A stretch of 64,000 nt of DNA from Acrocarpospora macrocephala (GCF_009687865.1 NZ_BLAE01000020.1:62001-126000); one strand, 5' to 3'; shown: positions 1 through 12,497, counted from the stretch's first letter. Made by a program: numbers and translations. The notes: generated from the letters alone by a model not told the origin.

Positions 1-724
1 GCATGCCCACGCCTTCGGAATAGCTGGTTCCGTCCGCCGCGTCGGCGAAAGACTTACTCCGGCCGTCGGGGGCCAGCCCGCCCTGCGCGCTGAAGCCGAC
101 GAACACCCCCGGCGTGGCCATCACCGTGACACCACCGGCCAGCGCCAGCGAGCACTCACCCGACCGCAGCGCCTGCGCGGCCAGGTGCATCGCCACCAGC
201 GACGATGAACACGCCGTGTCCACCGTCACCGCCGGACCCTCCAACCCCAGCGTGTACGAGATTCGACCGGTCACGACGCTTCCCGCGGTACCGGTGCTGA
301 TGAAGCCCATCGCCTCCGGCGGGAGTTCCGCGGCCATCCCGTAGTCGTGATACATCACACCGGCGAAAACACCCGTGCGACTGCCCCTCAGCGAGGCCGG
401 GTCGATCCCGGCCCGCTCGACCGCCTCCCAGGACGCCTCCAGCAGCAGCCGCTGCTGCGGGTCCATCGCCAGCGCCTCATGGGGCGAGATCCCGAAGAAC
501 CCCGGATCGAACTGCGTGGCGCTCTCCAGGAAGCCGCCCTCAAGCACATAGCTGGTGCCCGGGTTATCCGGATCCGGGCTGTACAACGCCCCGAGATCCC
601 AGCCGCGTGTGGTCGGGAACTCGCCGATCCCGTCCCCGCCCTCGGAAACCAGCCGCCACAGATCCTCCGGAGAATGGATTTCGCCCGGGAAGCGGCACGA
701 CATGCCCACGATCACGATCGGATC
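1..724 (-). other. Gene C module 3: KS (partial, cut by the left edge)
   Basis: Only the first 241 residues of the KS are present, starting at [16 protein letters not shown] (residue 3823) and including the catalytic Cys 3994 in TACSSS. It is of the MYHDY type and shares [10 protein letters not shown] and the [12 protein letters not shown] stretch with the B6 KS. The rest of the module lies beyond base 1, so extender and reductive level are unknown. Confidence 0.93.
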
Positions 725-3700
725 GTTCGTCACCGGCGCCATCGCCGTGGGCACCACCACATCGGCGGTGGTGCCGGACAACTCGTTCAGGAGAAACTCC
801 GCCAGCGCCACCGGAGTCGGGTAGTCGAACACCAGCGTGGACGGCAGCCGCAACCCGGTCGCGGCGTTCAACCGGTTACGCAACTCCACCGCGGTGAGCG
901 AGTCGAAACCCAGCTCACGAAACTCCCGGCGCACCTCCACCGTCTCCGGCGAGGCGTGCCCGAGCACCATGGCCGCCTCGGTGCGCACCAGGTCCACCAT
1001 GGCCTCGGCGCGCTCGGCCGCCCCCAGCGGAGCCAGCCGATTCAGCAACGTCGCCGCCACCACCGAACCGGACGCCGCCGACCGCCGACCGGCCCGGACG
1101 AGACCTCGCAGCAACGCGGGGACCTCGCCGAAAGCACGCATCGCGGGCAGATCCATCCGGACGGGAACCAGCACCGCGTGCCCAAGGGACCCGAGTGCGG
1201 TGGCGACATCGAACAGCGCCATGCCTTGCTCGACGGAAAGCGGCGGCATGCCCGTCCGGGTGATCCGCCGCATGTCGACATCGCTCAGCGTGCCGGTCAA
1301 GCCGGTGTCCTGGGTCCAGGGACCCCACACCAGCGACAGGGCGGCCAAGCCCTCGGTCCGGCGTGACTGGGCGAGGGCGTCCAAGAACGTGTTCGAGGCC
1401 GCGTAGTTGGCCTGACCGGGCGAACCCAGGACACCCGACAGCGAGGAGTACAGGATGAACGCCGCGAGGTCCAGGCCCTGGGTGAGCTCGTGCAGGTGCC
1501 AGGCGGCGTCCACCTTGGGACGCAGCACCGCGTCCAGGCGCTCCGGTGTCAGCGAGGGAATCGTGCCGTCATCCAGCACACCGGCGGTGTGAATGACCGC
1601 GGTCAGCGGATGCTCCTCGTCCACACCGGCCAGCAGAGCCGCCACCTGATCCCGGTCGGCCATGTCACACACCGCGACCGTGACCTCGACACCGTGCGCG
1701 ATCAGCTCGGCCTGCAACTCCACCGCACCCGGAGCCTCCAAACCCCGGCGACTGGTCAGCAGCAGATGCCGCACCCCGCGCTCGGCCACCAGATGCCGGG
1801 CCAGATGACCGCCCAGACCACCGGTGCCACCGGTGATCAGGACTGTTCCGTCCGGATTCCATGGCTGTTCCGCCGCCTCCTGCGCCGGTGCCATGCGGGT
1901 CAGGCGCGGGACCCGCACCGTACTCTCACGCACCGCCGCCTGCGGTTCACCGGAGGCCAGCACCGCGGCCAGCGACGCTGAGGACAGTTCCGCATCGGTG
2001 TCGACCAGCACGAACCGGCCCGGGTTCTCCCACTGCGCCGACCGCACCAGACCCCACACCGCAGCAGCCGCCAGATCGGCGACCACCTCGCCCTCCCGCG
2101 CCTCGACCGCGCCCCGAGTGACGAACACCAGCCGCGAAGCCTCGAACCGCTCATCGGCCAAGCACTGCTGGAGCAGACCGAGGACGTGAGCGACCAGCTC
2201 GTGTGTCGACTCCACCACGTTCCCGGCGTCGGCCGACCCGACGGTGACCATGACCACGTCCAGCGCCGGATCCAGCGAGGCGAGCTCCCCGGTCAGCTCG
2301 ACCACACTCGCGTCGGCCGCCGGGACCGGCGCCTCCGAGAGCGAGATCCAGTCCAGCCCGAACATGGAGTCCCGCCCGGTCTCCGGGCCACTGCCGGCGG
2401 CGGCGAGCTGGTCGGCCGAGACCGGCCGCAGCACCAGTGACCGTGCCGACAGCACCGGCTGCCCATCGGCGTCCACCACGCTCACCGACACGGCGTCGTC
2501 GCCCACCTTGGCCAGGTGCACCCGCAGCAGTGCCGCTCCGGTGGCGTACAGGCTCACCTCCTGCCAGGAGAACGGCAGCCGCGTACCCGCCGTAGTGTCC
2601 AGCCCGGCGAAGGTGACCGCGTGCAGGGCAGCGTCCAGCAGCGCCGGATGCACCCCGAACGCACCGGCGTCCAGCTGCGCCTGCTCCGGCAAAGCGACCT
2701 CGGCGAAGACCTCACCGCCGGCGCCCTGCCAGGCCGCCCGCAGGCCCTGGAACACCTCGCCGTAGCCGAGCGGGCTGTCGGCCAGCAGGTCGTAGAAGCC
2801 GTCCAGCGGGATCGCGGTCGCGCCGACCGGCGGCCACACCGCCGCGTCGAACGGTGCGGCGGTCCGAGCTTGGGTGGCGAGCGTGCCGGTGGCATGCCGT
2901 ACCCAGGGGACATCGTCACCGGCCTCCGCCGGACGGGAGAAGACGCTCACGCTCCGGCGGCCGGTCTCCTCCGGGGCGCCCACCGCGATCTGCACCGCGA
3001 CCGCGCCGCCCTCGCTGAGAACCAGTGGAGCCGCCAGCGTCAGTTCCTCGACCAGGTCGCAGCCGACCTGGTCGCCCGCCTGGATCGCCAGCTCAAGGAA
3101 TCCGGTGCCGGGGAAGAACACCATCCCGGCCACCTTGTGGTCGGCCAGCCACGGATGCGACGACAGCGACAACCGCCCGGCCAGCACGACCCCGCCGGAA
3201 TCGGCCAGGCCCATGGTGGCGCCCAGCAGCGGATGGCGCACCGCCGCCAGTCCCGCCGCGGCTACATTCCCCACGCCCATACCGACACCAGCGGACCAGT
3301 ACCGGTGGTGCTGGAAGGCGTAGGTGGGCAGGTCCACCTGGCGTCCACCGGTCAGTACCGCCTGCCAGTCCACCGTCACGCCGCGGACGAACAGCTCAGC
3401 GGCCGAGACCAGCACCTGGTCCAGCCCGCCCTCGTCGCGGCGCAGCGTCCCGGCGATTACCGCATCTGCTGCGGCCTCGTCCACGCATTCGCCGATGCCG
3501 ATCGTCAGCACCGGATGCGGGCTCACCTCCACGAACGCCCGATACCGCTGCTCCAGCAACTGGCCGATCGCCGGGGCGAAGGCCACCATGTTGCGCAGGT
3601 TGTCACACCAATACGCCGCGTCGAGTTCCGTCCCCTCCAACCACAGGCCGGTCACCGTCGACAGCATCGGCACCCGCACCGCACGCCCAGCCACCCCCGC

Positions 3701-6700
3701 CAGGACTTGCGCCAGTTCCTCACCGATCAGATCGACCTGAGCCGAATGCGAGGCATAGTCCACCGCGATCCGCCGGACCCGCACCCCATCCTCGGTCAGA
3801 CGCTCCACCAGCTCCTCGACGGCTTGCACCTCACCGGCCACCACCACCGAATTCGGGCCGTTGACCGCCGCGACCGAGACCCGCCCATCCCAGGACGACA
3901 GCCGCTCCCACACCTGCTCGGCCGGCAACGCCACCGACGCCATCGCCCCCAGCCCGGCCAGCCGGTCGGCGATCAGGCGGCTGCGCAACGCCACCACCCG
4001 GGCGCCGTCCTGTAGGGACAGGCCACCTGCGACCACCGCGGCGGCGATCTCGCCCTGAGAGTGGCCGACCACGGCGTCGGGGCGGACCCCCAGCGACTCC
4101 CAGACGGCGGCCAAGGAGACCATCACCGCGAACGACACCGGCTGGACCACATCCACCCGATCCAGCCCGTCGGCCTGGCGGATCACATCCAGCAGCGACC
4201 ACTCCACGAACGGCTCCAACGCCGCCGCGCACTCCGCCATCCGACCCGCGAAGACCGGCGACTCCTCAAGGAGACGCCTGCCCATGCCGACCCACTGGGC
4301 TCCCTGGCCCGGGAACACCCACACCATCCGGCCGTCCACATCGGACACACCCCGGACCACACCCGTCGCCGACTCGCCGGCCTCGACCGCGGCAAGGCCC
4401 GCCAGCAACTCCGCATGGCCGGTCCCGACCACCACCGCACGGTGCTCGAACACCGACCGTGACGTCACCAGCGAAAACGCCGTGTCCACCGGACGCAGAT
4501 CGCTGTGCGTCGCCACGTACGCGCTCAGGCGACCCGCCTGATCGTGCAGCGCCTGGCCGGTCTTGCCCGAGACCACCCACGGCACCGCACCCGCCATCGG
4601 CGTGGGGTCTGTCACGCCCGGCTCGGCCTGCGGTGCTTCCGGCCCCGCTTCCAAGATCATGTGTGCGTTGGTGCCGCTGACCCCGAACGACGACACGCCC
4701 ACCCGCCGTGGACGACCCGTCTCCGGCCACTCCCGCTGCTCGGTCAGCACTTCCACCGAGCCGGAGTCCCAGTCCACGTGCGAGGACGGCGCGTCCACGT
4801 GCAGCGTCTTGGGCAGCACGCCGTGCCGCATGGCCATGACCATCTTGATCACACTGGCCACACCCGCCGCCGCCTGCGCGTGGCCGATGTTCGACTTGAT
4901 CGAGCCCAGCAGCAACGGGCGGTCGTCCGACCGGTCCTGGCCGTAGGTCGCCAGCAGGGCCTGCGCCTCGATCGGGTCGCCCAGCACCGTACCCGTACCG
5001 TGGGCCTCGACCGCGTCCACCTCCGACGGCGACACTCCGGCGTTGGCCAGCGCCTGACGGATCACCCGGCGCTGGGAAGGACCGTTCGGCGCCGTCAGGC
5101 CGTTGGACGCGCCGTCCTGGTTGATCGCCGAACCACGCACGATCGCCAGCACCTGGTGCCCGTGGCGCTGAGCCTCCGACAGCCGCTCCAGCATCACCAG
5201 GCCGACGCCTTCGGACCACCCGATGCCGTCCGCCGAGTCGGAGAACGCCTTGCACCGGGCGTCCGGCGCCAGCCCGCCCTGCTCGTCGAACTCCGCGAAC
5301 GCCGCGAGGGTGGCCATCACCGTCACGCCTCCGGCGAGTGCGCGTGAGCACTCCCCGTTGCGCATGGCCTGCGCCGCCAGGTGGATGGTCACCAGCGACG
5401 ACGAGCACGCGGTGTCCACCGTCACCGCCGGGCCCTCAAGACCGAAGGTGTAGGAGATCCGGCCGGAGGCCACACTGGCCAGCTGGCCGGTCATGATGTG
5501 ACCGAGAGACTCCTCGCCGAGCATGTAGCTTGAGGCGACGGCACCGATGTAGACGCCGGTGTCGCTGCCCCGCAACGAGTGCGGATCGATGCCGGCCCGC
5601 TCGAAGACCTCCCAGGCGGTCTCCAGCAGCAGGCGCTGCTGCGGGTCCATCGCCAGCGCCTCACGCGGCGAGATCCGGAAGAACTCCGCGTCGAACTGGG
5701 GCGCGTCGAAGATGAACCCGCCCTTCAGGCCCAGATCGGTGAAGCTCTCCCAGCCGCGGTCGCTCGGGATCGTCGTGATGGCGTCCTGTCCTCCGAGGAC
5801 CAGCTGCCACAGGTCCTCCGGGGAGTTCACCCCGCCGGGATAACGGCAGGCCATCGAGACGATGGCGATCGGGTCGTCCCCGGTCGAGACCGCGGCCACC
5901 GGCAGGATGGCGTCGCCGTGCGCGCCGAGCACCTCGCTCAGGAGGTGCTCTCCCAGCGCGGCGGGGGTGGGGTAGTCGAAGACGAGAGTGGAAGGCAGGC
6001 GCAGGCCGGTGGCCAGGTTGAGCCGGTTGCGCAGCTCGATCGCGGTCAGCGAGTCGAAGCCCAGCTCGCGGAACTCCCGCCGGACGTCCACCGCCGCAGG
6101 ATCGGAGTGTCCGAGGACGGCGGCGGCCTGCGCCCGGACCAGATCGACGACGAACCGGACGCGGTCGGCCTGCGCCAGACCGGCCAGCTGCCGCAGCAGC
6201 ACCCCTTCTCCGTCGGCGGGCGCCGACGCCGCCGTACGGCGGGTGCTCCGCACGAGCCCGCGCAGCAGCGGCGGGACCAGTTGGGCGGGCATCGCCGGCA
6301 GGTTCATCGGGACCGGGAGCACCAGCGGCGAATCCGACCCCAGTGACGTGTCGAACAACGCCATCCCCTGCTCGGGCGTGATCAGCAGTAGCCCCGTGGT
6401 GGTCATCCGCTGCACGTCTGCCTGCGTCATGCCCCCGGTCATCCCGGTGGCCTCCGCCCACAGCCCCCACGCCAGGGACAGGCCCGGCAGTCCTTGGGTC
6501 CTGCGGGTGGCCATCAGCGCGTCCAGCCACACGTTGGCCGCCGCGTAGTTGCCCTGACCGGCGTTGCCCATCACACCGGCCAGTGAGGAGAACACGACGA
6601 AGTCGGCCAGATCAAGATCTGCGGTGAGTTCGTGCAGGTTCCAGGCGGCGTCCACCTTCGGCCGCAGCACCGCGTCCAGCCGCTCCGGCGTCAGCGACGT

Positions 6701-9700
6701 GATGGTCCCGTCCGCCAGCACCCCCGCCGTATGGATCACAGCGGTCAGCGGATGCTCGGCGCCGATCCCGGCCAGCAGACCGGCCGTCGCTTCCCGGTCG
6801 GCCACATCGCAGGCGGCGATGGTCACCTGCGCGCCTCGCGCGGTCAGTTCCTGCTCCAGCTCGCGTGCGCCGGCCGCTTCCAGGCCCCTCCTGCTGACCA
6901 GCAGCAGGTGCCGTACGCCGTGCTCGGCCACCAGATGCCGGGCCAGTTCCGCACCCAGAACGCCGGTCCCACCGGTGATCAGCACGGTGCCTTCCGGGTT
7001 CCAGCGCCGGGGCATGGTCAGGACGATCTTGCCGGTGTGCCGGGCCTGGCTCATGAACCGGAACGCCTCACGACCCCGTCGCACATCCCACGCCGTCACC
7101 GGCAACGGCCGCAGCTCACCGGCCGCGAACAACCCCGCCAGCTCGATCAGGATCTCGTGCAACCGCTCCTGTCCGGCATCTGTCACGTCGAACCACTGAT
7201 AGACCAGTTCGGGGAACTGGTCCTGCTGGCGGATGTCCAGCTTGCCCAGCTCGATGAACCTGCCGCCCGGGCGCAGCAACCGCGCGGAAGCGTCGATGAA
7301 CTCGCCGGTCAGCGAGTTGAGGACCACATCGATCCCCCGGTCACGGAACCGCTCCTCGAACTCCAGGGTCCGCGAGGACGCGATGTGATCGTCCGGGATG
7401 CCCAGCGAGCGCAGCACGTCCCACTTGGCCGGGCTCGCCGTGGCGAACACCTCCGCCCCCAGCCGCTGAGCCAGCTGAATCGCCGCCATACCGGTGCCTC
7501 CGGCACCCGCGTGCACCAGCAGCGTCTCGCCCGGCCGCAACCCGGCCAGATCCATCAGCCCGTAATAGGACGTCAGGAACGCCACCGGAATCGTCGCCGC
7601 CTGCTCGAAGGAGATCCCGCCGGGGATCTTCACCAGAGCCGTGGCCTCGGCGACGACCATTGGGCCGAAGGCGCCCTCGGCCAGGCCCATCACCCGGTCG
7701 CCCGGGCGCAGGTCCTCGACCTCGGAGCCGGCCTCCAGCACCACGCCGGCGGCCTCGCTGCCCATCAGGCTGACCATGTCCTGGAACCAGCCCAGCGCGT
7801 TCAACCCATCCAGCAGGTCCCGGAAGTTGATTCCCGCGGCGTGCACCGCGACGCGCACCTGCCTGGCCCCCAGCGGTTCCGCCACCTTCGGGAAGGGAAG
7901 CAGTTCCAGCGCGTCCAGGCTGCCCTTGGCCTGGCTGCCCAGCCGCCACGGCACCCCGGCCGGAGGCACCAAACCCGCCCCCGACACCAGCGACGCCAAC
8001 CGCGACACCCGCGCCTCACCTGCACGCACCACCGCCTGCGACTCGTCCGAGGACAGAACCGCGAGCAGCACGTCGCGCAAAGCCGCGAGCGAGGACTCCT
8101 CACCATCCACATCGACCAGGACGAACCGGCCCGGATTCTCCGACTGCGCACTGCGGACAAGACCCCACACCGCCGCGGCCGCCAGATCGGCGACCGCCTC
8201 ACCCTCACCCGCCGACACCGCGTTCCGCGTCACGAACACCAACCGCGAATCGCCGAACCGCTCCTCGGCCAGCCAGCCCTGCAGCAGGCTCAGCACTTCA
8301 GCGGTCGCCTCATGCGCCGCCGCCACCGCGTCCGCCATCGGCTCGGTGACGACCTCGACCAGCACCGCTTCCGGCGCCGGACCCGCCTCGGCCAGCGCCG
8401 GCAGATCACGGTGAAGAGCGACCGACTCCCACGTCCCCGCAAGACCCAGCACGTCCGGCTCAGATCCGGCGAACCCGGCCACCGCCATCGACACCGGAAC
8501 GGCTTCGGGGACCTCCGGCAGCGGAGTCCAGTCCAACCGGAACAGCCCGTCCCGCGTCGCCGGTGCCCCACCCGCGGCGACCTGATCAGGTGAGAACGCA
8601 CGGAGCACCAGCGAGCTCACGGACAGCACTGGCTCTCCGGCGGCGTCCACCGCGCTCAGCGACACCGTGTCTTCGCCCACCTTGGCCAGCCGGACGCGCA
8701 ACAGCGCCGCTCCGGTGGCGTACAGGCTCACCTCCTGCCAGGAGAACGGCAACCGCGTACCCGCCGCGACGTCCAGCCCGGCGAAGGTCGACGCGTGCAA
8801 CGCCGCGTCCAGCAAAGCCGGATGCACCCCGAACGCACCCGCGTCCGATTGCGCCTGCTCGGGCAGTGCGACCTCGGCGAACACCTCGCCGCCCGCGCCC
8901 CACCAGGCCGCCTGCAACCCCTGGAACACCGGGCCGTAGACGAGCGAACTCTCGGCCATCCGCTGGTAGAAGCCGTCCAGCTCGATCGCGGTCGCGCCGG
9001 CCGGCGGCCACACCGCCGCATCGAACGGCACGGCTGGGGAGGCGGTGGTCGTCCGGGGTCCGGTGGCCAGCGTGCCGGTGGCGTGCCGTACCCACTTCAC
9101 CTCGTCGTCCGCGTCGGCGGGCCGGGCGTAGATGTTCACGCTCCGCCTGCCGGTCTCCTCTGGCGCGCCCACCGCGATCTGGACCGCGACCGCGTCGTTC
9201 TCGCCCAGCACCAGCGGCGCGACCAGGGTCAGCTCCTCGACCACATCGCAGCCGACCTGGTCACCCGCCCGGACCGCCAGCTCAAGGAATCCGGTGCCGG
9301 GGAAGAACACCATCCCCGCCACCAGGTGATCGGCCAGCCAAGGATGCGACTTCACCGACAGGCGGCCGGTCAGCAGCACGCCGTCCGAGTCGGCCAGACT
9401 CACAGCGGCACCCAGCAGCGGGTGCCTGGTCGCGGACAGGCCCAGCACACGGGCGTCACCGCTCTGCTGGGCGCTCGGCCAGAACCGCTGGTGCTGGAAG
9501 GCGTAGGTCGGCAGATCGACCCGGCGACCGCCCGGCAGCAGTGCCCGCCAGTCCACCGCCACGCCGCGGACGAACAGCTCGGCCGCCGAGACCAGCACCC
9601 GGTCCAGCCCGCCCTCTTCTCGGCGCAAAGTCCCAGCGATCACGGCGTCCACCGCGGCCTCGTCTACGCATTCCCCGATGCCGATCGTCAGCACCGGGTG

Positions 9701-12190
9701 CGGGCTCACCTCGACGAACACGCGGTGGCGCTGCTCCAGCAGTGCCCCGATCGCCGGGGCGAAGGCCACCGTGTTGCGCAGGTTGTCACACCAGTACCCC
9801 GCGTCGAGTTCCGGCCCCTTCAGCCACTGACCGGTCACGGTCGACAGCATCGGCACCCGCGCCGGCTGCGGCACCACCCCGGTCAGGACCTGGGCCAGTT
9901 CCGCACCGATCAGATCGACCTGAGCCGAATGCGACGCATAGTCCACCGCGATACGGCGAACCCGCACCCCCTCACCCGACCATCGCTCCGCCAAGTCTTC
10001 AACGGCCTGCACTTCACCGGCCACCACCACCGAGCGAGGGCCGTTGATCGCCGCGACCGACACCCGGCCGTCCCAGGACGACAGCCGCTCACGCACCTGC
10101 TCGACCGGCAACGCCACCGACGCCATCGCGCCAAGCCCGGCCAACCGCTCCCCGATCAGACGGCTGCGCAACGCCACCACCCGGGCACCGTCATCCAACG
10201 ACAGACCACCCGCCACCACCGCAGCCGCGATCTCACCCTGCGAATGACCCACCACCGCGCCGGGGCGAACGCCCAGCGACTCCCACACCGCCGCCAGCGA
10301 CACCATCACCGCGAACGACACCGGCTGGACCACATCCACCCGATCCAGCCCCGGAGCACCCTCGGTCTGCCGGATCACATCCAGCAGCGACCACTCCACG
10401 AACGGCTCCAACGCCGCCGCACACTCCGCCATCCGACCCGCGAAGACCGGCGACTCCTCAAGCAGCCGCCCGCCCATACCGACCCACTGCGCCCCCTGAC
10501 CCGGGAACACCCACACCGACTTCCCGACGACATCGGCCACGCCCTCGACCACGCCGCCAGCCGCGGGCTCACCCGAGGCAACCGCGCCCAAGCCCGCCAC
10601 CAGCTCGCCACGATCGCCGCCGACCACCACCGCACGGTGCTCGAACACCGACCGCGACACCACCAGCGAGGACCCCACATCCACCGGGTCCAGGTCGGCC
10701 GCCTCCACATGCGCCGCCAGACGACGCGCCTGACCACGCAACGCCTCCGGAGTCTTCGCCGACAGCACCCACGGCACCACACCCGGCGCCCGGTCCTGCG
10801 GAGTCTCCTCCCCTTCTGGTGTTTCCGGTGCTTGTTCGAGGATGATGTGCGCGTTGGTGCCGCTGATCCCGAACGAGGACACACCCGCCCGGCGCGGGTG
10901 ACCGTTCTGCTTCCACTCCACCGGCTCGGTCAGCAGTTCCACCGCACCGGCCGACCAGTCCACGTGCGAGGACGGTTCCGTCACGTGAAGCGTCTTGGGC
11001 AGCACACCATGCTGGAGGGCCAGGACCATCTTGATCACACCGGCCACGCCCGCAGCCGCCTGCGTGTGGCCGAGATTCGACTTGATCGACCCAAGAAGCA
11101 GCGGCCGACCCTCCTCCCGATCCTGGCCATAGGTCGCCAGCAGCGCCTGCGCCTCGATCGGGTCACCCAGCGTCGTCCCCGTACCGTGGCCTTCGACCGC
11201 GTCCACCTCGGACGGCGAGAGCCCGGCACCGGCGAGCGCCTGCCGGATCACCCGCTGCTGCGAAGGACCGTTCGGAGCGGTCAACCCGTTGGAAGCGCCG
11301 TCCTGGTTAATCGCCGAACTACGCATCACCGCCAATACCGGGTGACCGTTGCGCCGCGCGTCCGACAACCGCTCCAGCACCAGCATGCCCACGCCCTCGG
11401 ACCAGCTGGTGCCGTCCGCGGTGTCGGAGAACGCCTTGGACCGGCCGTCGGGCGCCATTCCGCCCTGCGCGCTGAAACCAACGAAGACCATGGGCGACGT
11501 CATCACCGTCACCCCACCGGCCAGCGCCAGGCTGCACTCGCCCGACCGCAGCGCCTGCGCCGCCATGTGCATCGTGACCAGGGACGACGAGCAGGCGGTG
11601 TCCACCGTCACCGCCGGGCCCTCCAACCCCAGCGTGTACGAGAGACGGCCGGACAACACACTGGCGGCCAGACCGGTGACACCATGGCCTTGGAGATCCG
11701 CCTGAGCGTGCATGACCAGACTCATGTAGTCCTGGCCGTTGGTGCCCACGAACACGCCGGTGTGGCTGCCCTTCAGCGAGACCGGGTCGATCCCGGCCCG
11801 CTCGATCGCCTCCCAGGACGTCTCCAGCAGCACCCGCTGCTGCGGATCCATCGCCAGCGCCTCACGCGGCGAAATGCCGAAGAACCCGGCGTCGAACTCC
11901 GCCGCGTCCGCCAGGAACCCACCCTGGTCGATCGCGCCACCCAGCCCTGCCGTCCCCTCCAGATCCCAGCCCCGATCGGCCGGGGACGGCGAGATCGCGT
12001 CCTCACCCTCGATCAGTAACCGCCACAAACCCTCAGGAGAACTGACCCCGGCCGGAAAGCGGCACGCCATCGACACGATGGCGATCGGCTCGCGCTTACC
12101 CGACTCCACCTCTTCGAGCCGCCGACGGGTCTCGTGCAGATCGGCGGCGATCGACTTGAGGTAGTCAACGAGCTTCAGGTCTTCCGACAT
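1..12190 (-). CDS. Type I modular polyketide synthase, gene C (3' partial), two modules plus start of a third
   Basis: The frame opens at ATG 12190, with GGAGG nine bases upstream, and stays open to base 1: 4,063 full codons with no stop. The N-terminal docking coil (1-33) matches that of gene B at 27 of 33 positions. Module C1 (34-2105) is KS-AT-DH-ER-KR-ACP; module C2 (2106-3822) is KS-AT-DH-KR-ACP; the KS of C3 starts at 3823 and is cut off after its catalytic Cys 3994. Both complete ATs carry GHSQGE and YASH, predicting methylmalonyl-CoA. Codon 58 is TTA, the only in-frame TTA found in the three genes by eye. The gene lies 40 bases after gene B and is very probably cotranscribed with it. 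It takes the chain from B9. The end of the gene, and any thioesterase, are outside the window. Confidence 0.97.
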   Translation of the reverse strand, partial: MSEDLKLVDYLKSIAADLHETRRRLEEVESGKREPIAIVSMACRFPAGVSSPEGLWRLLIEGEDAISPSPADRGWDLEGTAGLGGAIDQGGFLADAAEFDAGFFGISPREALAMDPQQRVLLETSWEAIERAGIDPVSLKGSHTGVFVGTNGQDYMSLVMHAQADLQGHGVTGLAASVLSGRLSYTLGLEGPAVTVDTACSSSLVTMHMAAQALRSGECSLALAGGVTVMTSPMVFVGFSAQGGMAPDGRSKAFSDTADGTSWSEGVGMLVLERLSDARRNGHPVLAVMRSSAINQDGASNGLTAPNGPSQQRVIRQALAGAGLSPSEVDAVEGHGTGTTLGDPIEAQALLATYGQDREEGRPLLLGSIKSNLGHTQAAAGVAGVIKMVLALQHGVLPKTLHVTEPSSHVDWSAGAVELLTEPVEWKQNGHPRRAGVSSFGISGTNAHIILEQAPETPEGEETPQDRAPGVVPWVLSAKTPEALRGQARRLAAHVEAADLDPVDVGSSLVVSRSVFEHRAVVVGGDRGELVAGLGAVASGEPAAGGVVEGVADVVGKSVWVFPGQGAQWVGMGGRLLEESPVFAGRMAECAAALEPFVEWSLLDVIRQTEGAPGLDRVDVVQPVSFAVMVSLAAVWESLGVRPGAVVGHSQGEIAAAVVAGGLSLDDGARVVALRSRLIGERLAGLGAMASVALPVEQVRERLSSWDGRVSVAAINGPRSVVVAGEVQAVEDLAERWSGEGVRVRRIAVDYASHSAQVDLIGAELAQVLTGVVPQPARVPMLSTVTGQWLKGPELDAGYWCDNLRNTVAFAPAIGALLEQRHRVFVEVSPHPVLTIGIGECVDEAAVDAVIAGTLRREEGGLDRVLVSAAELFVRGVAVDWRALLPGGRRVDLPTYAFQHQRFWPSAQQSGDARVLGLSATRHPLLGAAVSLADSDGVLLTGRLSVKSHPWLADHLVAGMVFFPGTGFLELAVRAGDQVGCDVVEELTLVAPLVLGENDAVAVQIAVGAPEETGRRSVNIYARPADADDEVKWVRHATGTLATGPRTTTASPAVPFDAAVWPPAGATAIELDGFYQRMAESSLVYGPVFQGLQAAWWGAGGEVFAEVALPEQAQSDAGAFGVHPALLDAALHASTFAGLDVAAGTRLPFSWQEVSLYATGAALLRVRLAKVGEDTVSLSAVDAAGEPVLSVSSLVLRAFSPDQVAAGGAPATRDGLFRLDWTPLPEVPEAVPVSMAVAGFAGSEPDVLGLAGTWESVALHRDLPALAEAGPAPEAVLVEVVTEPMADAVAAAHEATAEVLSLLQGWLAEERFGDSRLVFVTRNAVSAGEGEAVADLAAAAVWGLVRSAQSENPGRFVLVDVDGEESSLAALRDVLLAVLSSDESQAVVRAGEARVSRLASLVSGAGLVPPAGVPWRLGSQAKGSLDALELLPFPKVAEPLGARQVRVAVHAAGINFRDLLDGLNALGWFQDMVSLMGSEAAGVVLEAGSEVEDLRPGDRVMGLAEGAFGPMVVAEATALVKIPGGISFEQAATIPVAFLTSYYGLMDLAGLRPGETLLVHAGAGGTGMAAIQLAQRLGAEVFATASPAKWDVLRSLGIPDDHIASSRTLEFEERFRDRGIDVVLNSLTGEFIDASARLLRPGGRFIELGKLDIRQQDQFPELVYQWFDVTDAGQERLHEILIELAGLFAAGELRPLPVTAWDVRRGREAFRFMSQARHTGKIVLTMPRRWNPEGTVLITGGTGVLGAELARHLVAEHGVRHLLLVSRRGLEAAGARELEQELTARGAQVTIAACDVADREATAGLLAGIGAEHPLTAVIHTAGVLADGTITSLTPERLDAVLRPKVDAAWNLHELTADLDLADFVVFSSLAGVMGNAGQGNYAAANVWLDALMATRRTQGLPGLSLAWGLWAEATGMTGGMTQADVQRMTTTGLLLITPEQGMALFDTSLGSDSPLVLPVPMNLPAMPAQLVPPLLRGLVRSTRRTAASAPADGEGVLLRQLAGLAQADRVRFVVDLVRAQAAAVLGHSDPAAVDVRREFRELGFDSLTAIELRNRLNLATGLRLPSTLVFDYPTPAALGEHLLSEVLGAHGDAILPVAAVSTGDDPIAIVSMACRYPGGVNSPEDLWQLVLGGQDAITTIPSDRGWESFTDLGLKGGFIFDAPQFDAEFFRISPREALAMDPQQRLLLETAWEVFERAGIDPHSLRGSDTGVYIGAVASSYMLGEESLGHIMTGQLASVASGRISYTFGLEGPAVTVDTACSSSLVTIHLAAQAMRNGECSRALAGGVTVMATLAAFAEFDEQGGLAPDARCKAFSDSADGIGWSEGVGLVMLERLSEAQRHGHQVLAIVRGSAINQDGASNGLTAPNGPSQRRVIRQALANAGVSPSEVDAVEAHGTGTVLGDPIEAQALLATYGQDRSDDRPLLLGSIKSNIGHAQAAAGVASVIKMVMAMRHGVLPKTLHVDAPSSHVDWDSGSVEVLTEQREWPETGRPRRVGVSSFGVSGTNAHMILEAGPEAPQAEPGVTDPTPMAGAVPWVVSGKTGQALHDQAGRLSAYVATHSDLRPVDTAFSLVTSRSVFEHRAVVVGTGHAELLAGLAAVEAGESATGVVRGVSDVDGRMVWVFPGQGAQWVGMGRRLLEESPVFAGRMAECAAALEPFVEWSLLDVIRQADGLDRVDVVQPVSFAVMVSLAAVWESLGVRPDAVVGHSQGEIAAAVVAGGLSLQDGARVVALRSRLIADRLAGLGAMASVALPAEQVWERLSSWDGRVSVAAVNGPNSVVVAGEVQAVEELVERLTEDGVRVRRIAVDYASHSAQVDLIGEELAQVLAGVAGRAVRVPMLSTVTGLWLEGTELDAAYWCDNLRNMVAFAPAIGQLLEQRYRAFVEVSPHPVLTIGIGECVDEAAADAVIAGTLRRDEGGLDQVLVSAAELFVRGVTVDWQAVLTGGRQVDLPTYAFQHHRYWSAGVGMGVGNVAAAGLAAVRHPLLGATMGLADSGGVVLAGRLSLSSHPWLADHKVAGMVFFPGTGFLELAIQAGDQVGCDLVEELTLAAPLVLSEGGAVAVQIAVGAPEETGRRSVSVFSRPAEAGDDVPWVRHATGTLATQARTAAPFDAAVWPPVGATAIPLDGFYDLLADSPLGYGEVFQGLRAAWQGAGGEVFAEVALPEQAQLDAGAFGVHPALLDAALHAVTFAGLDTTAGTRLPFSWQEVSLYATGAALLRVHLAKVGDDAVSVSVVDADGQPVLSARSLVLRPVSADQLAAAGSGPETGRDSMFGLDWISLSEAPVPAADASVVELTGELASLDPALDVVMVTVGSADAGNVVESTHELVAHVLGLLQQCLADERFEASRLVFVTRGAVEAREGEVVADLAAAAVWGLVRSAQWENPGRFVLVDTDAELSSASLAAVLASGEPQAAVRESTVRVPRLTRMAPAQEAAEQPWNPDGTVLITGGTGGLGGHLARHLVAERGVRHLLLTSRRGLEAPGAVELQAELIAHGVEVTVAVCDMADRDQVAALLAGVDEEHPLTAVIHTAGVLDDGTIPSLTPERLDAVLRPKVDAAWHLHELTQGLDLAAFILYSSLSGVLGSPGQANYAASNTFLDALAQSRRTEGLAALSLVWGPWTQDTGLTGTLSDVDMRRITRTGMPPLSVEQGMALFDVATALGSLGHAVLVPVRMDLPAMRAFGEVPALLRGLVRAGRRSAASGSVVAATLLNRLAPLGAAERAEAMVDLVRTEAAMVLGHASPETVEVRREFRELGFDSLTAVELRNRLNAATGLRLPSTLVFDYPTPVALAEFLLNELSGTTADVVVPTAMAPVTNDPIVIVGMSCRFPGEIHSPEDLWRLVSEGGDGIGEFPTTRGWDLGALYSPDPDNPGTSYVLEGGFLESATQFDPGFFGISPHEALAMDPQQRLLLEASWEAVERAGIDPASLRGSRTGVFAGVMYHDYGMAAELPPEAMGFISTGTAGSVVTGRISYTLGLEGPAVTVDTACSSSLVAMHLAAQALRSGECSLALAGGVTVMATPGVFVGFSAQGGLAPDGRSKSFADAADGTSYSEGVGM
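200..1850 (-). repeat. Duplicated block, copy 2: C2 KR-ACP to C3 KS
   Basis: Copy of the block at 33890-35540, with [32 protein letters not shown] and then [10 protein letters not shown] and GGFLESA in the next KS. The match may continue past base 200 to the window edge. Confidence 0.7.
725..5875 (-). other. Gene C module 2: KS-AT(methylmalonyl)-DH-KR-ACP
   Basis: KS Cys 2262; the KS shares [10 protein letters not shown] and SYTFGLEG with B3 only. AT: GHSQGE Ser 2711, YASH 2812-2815, methylmalonyl-CoA. DH: His 3018 in [10 protein letters not shown] and Asp 3186. KR: VLDDGTI, YSSLSG, Tyr 3596 in [13 protein letters not shown] Ser 3764. No ER. Predicted: methyl-branched trans double bond. The KR-to-next-KS stretch resembles B5-to-B6. 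Confidence 0.92.
5400..7945 (-). repeat. Duplicated block, copy 2: C1 ER-KR-ACP to C2 KS
   Basis: Copy of the block at 49460-51990: the same ER, the KR-to-ACP linker ([22 protein letters not shown]) and the same rare KS subtype downstream. It links the origin of gene C to that of gene B. Confidence 0.75.
5876..12091 (-). other. Gene C module 1: KS-AT(methylmalonyl)-DH-ER-KR-ACP
   Basis: Fully reducing module at the start of gene C. KS Cys 200 (TNGQDY type). AT: GHSQGE Ser 650, YASH 751-754, methylmalonyl-CoA. DH: His 955 in [10 protein letters not shown] and Asp 1128. ER about 1415-1724 with NFRD (AGINFRD), [14 protein letters not shown] and PDDH. KR about 1731-1925: TGGTGVLG loop, VLADGTI, Tyr 1882. 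ACP Ser 2047. Predicted: saturated methyl-branched unit. The AT-DH linker ([17 protein letters not shown]) matches B6 and B8. Confidence 0.93.
12017..12019 (-). promoter_or_regulatory. In-frame TTA leucine codon (codon 58 of gene C)
   Basis: The codon lies in the stretch [10 protein letters not shown] near the start of the first KS: TGG CGG TTA CTG ATC. Homologous positions in the other modules use G- or C-rich Leu codons or TTG. In Streptomyces TTA codons are read by the developmentally controlled bldA tRNA, so translation of gene C could be delayed relative to A and B. No other in-frame TTA was found by eye in the three genes. Confidence 0.8.
12092..12190 (-). other. N-terminal docking coil of gene C
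   Basis: Residues 1-33 ([14 protein letters not shown], then [16 protein letters not shown]) form the receiving coil for gene B. It differs from the gene B coil only at R5L, V14I, R19H, Q26E, R32K and H33R. Confidence 0.88.
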
Positions 12191-12230
12191 GGGCGAAGCC
12201 CTCCAGAGTATCCGCGCATGAGCCGGAAGA
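12191..12230 (-). promoter_or_regulatory. B-C intergenic gap: ribosome binding site of gene C
   Basis: The 40-base gap holds GGAGG (12204-12200), nine bases before the ATG at 12190, the same spacing as for gene B. A short hairpin GGGC-TTC-GCCC (12201-12191) overlaps the last two G of the Shine-Dalgarno and ends at the start codon. An upstream ATG at 12219 is out of frame. No promoter or terminator is seen, in line with an A-B-C operon. Confidence 0.75.
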
Positions 12231-12497
12231 TCACAGATCCTTGAGGCGGCCCAGCTCGCTTTCGATGAAGCCGAGAATGTCCTTGGTACTCGCCGATTCG
12301 AGCACTTCGGCGACTGTAATTTCACTAGTCTCCGTGCCGGTCTCACTCACCGTCGCCAGCAGGTGGCGCAGCCGGGTGACGATGCCGTTTCTCGCGACCT
12401 CGTTCAGCGCGTGGCCGGAAAGCGCCATCTCGAAGCGGTTGAGATCGGCCAGCAAGGACAGTTCCGTGGCCTTGTTCTCCCCGGGCGCGATTTCCGC
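12231..12497 (-). other. C-terminal docking segment of gene B
   Basis: Residues 16306-16393 follow ACP Ser 16268 and run from [16 protein letters not shown] to [14 protein letters not shown]. They have the same length and pattern as the gene A tail. The expected partner is the N-terminal coil of gene C. Confidence 0.85.

Noticed and set aside
4266-5408. Minus-strand open frame inside gene C (others at 5661-6530 and 16255-17160)
   Set aside because: They overlap the KS coding sequence in a shifted frame and encode Gly/Arg/Ala-rich text without any family signature; catalytic codons of gene C on both sides are in one frame.
6961-6990. TGGTGVLG in the C1 KR nucleotide loop as a damaged cofactor site
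   Set aside because: Variation at this position (G, A, T, V, S) is common in working PKS KRs, and the other motif residues are present.
12301-12320. TAA on the plus strand at 12317-12319 and about 25 similar sites as possible TTA codons
   Set aside because: Checked against the reading frames, all fall out of phase except the one at 12017-12019 in gene C.
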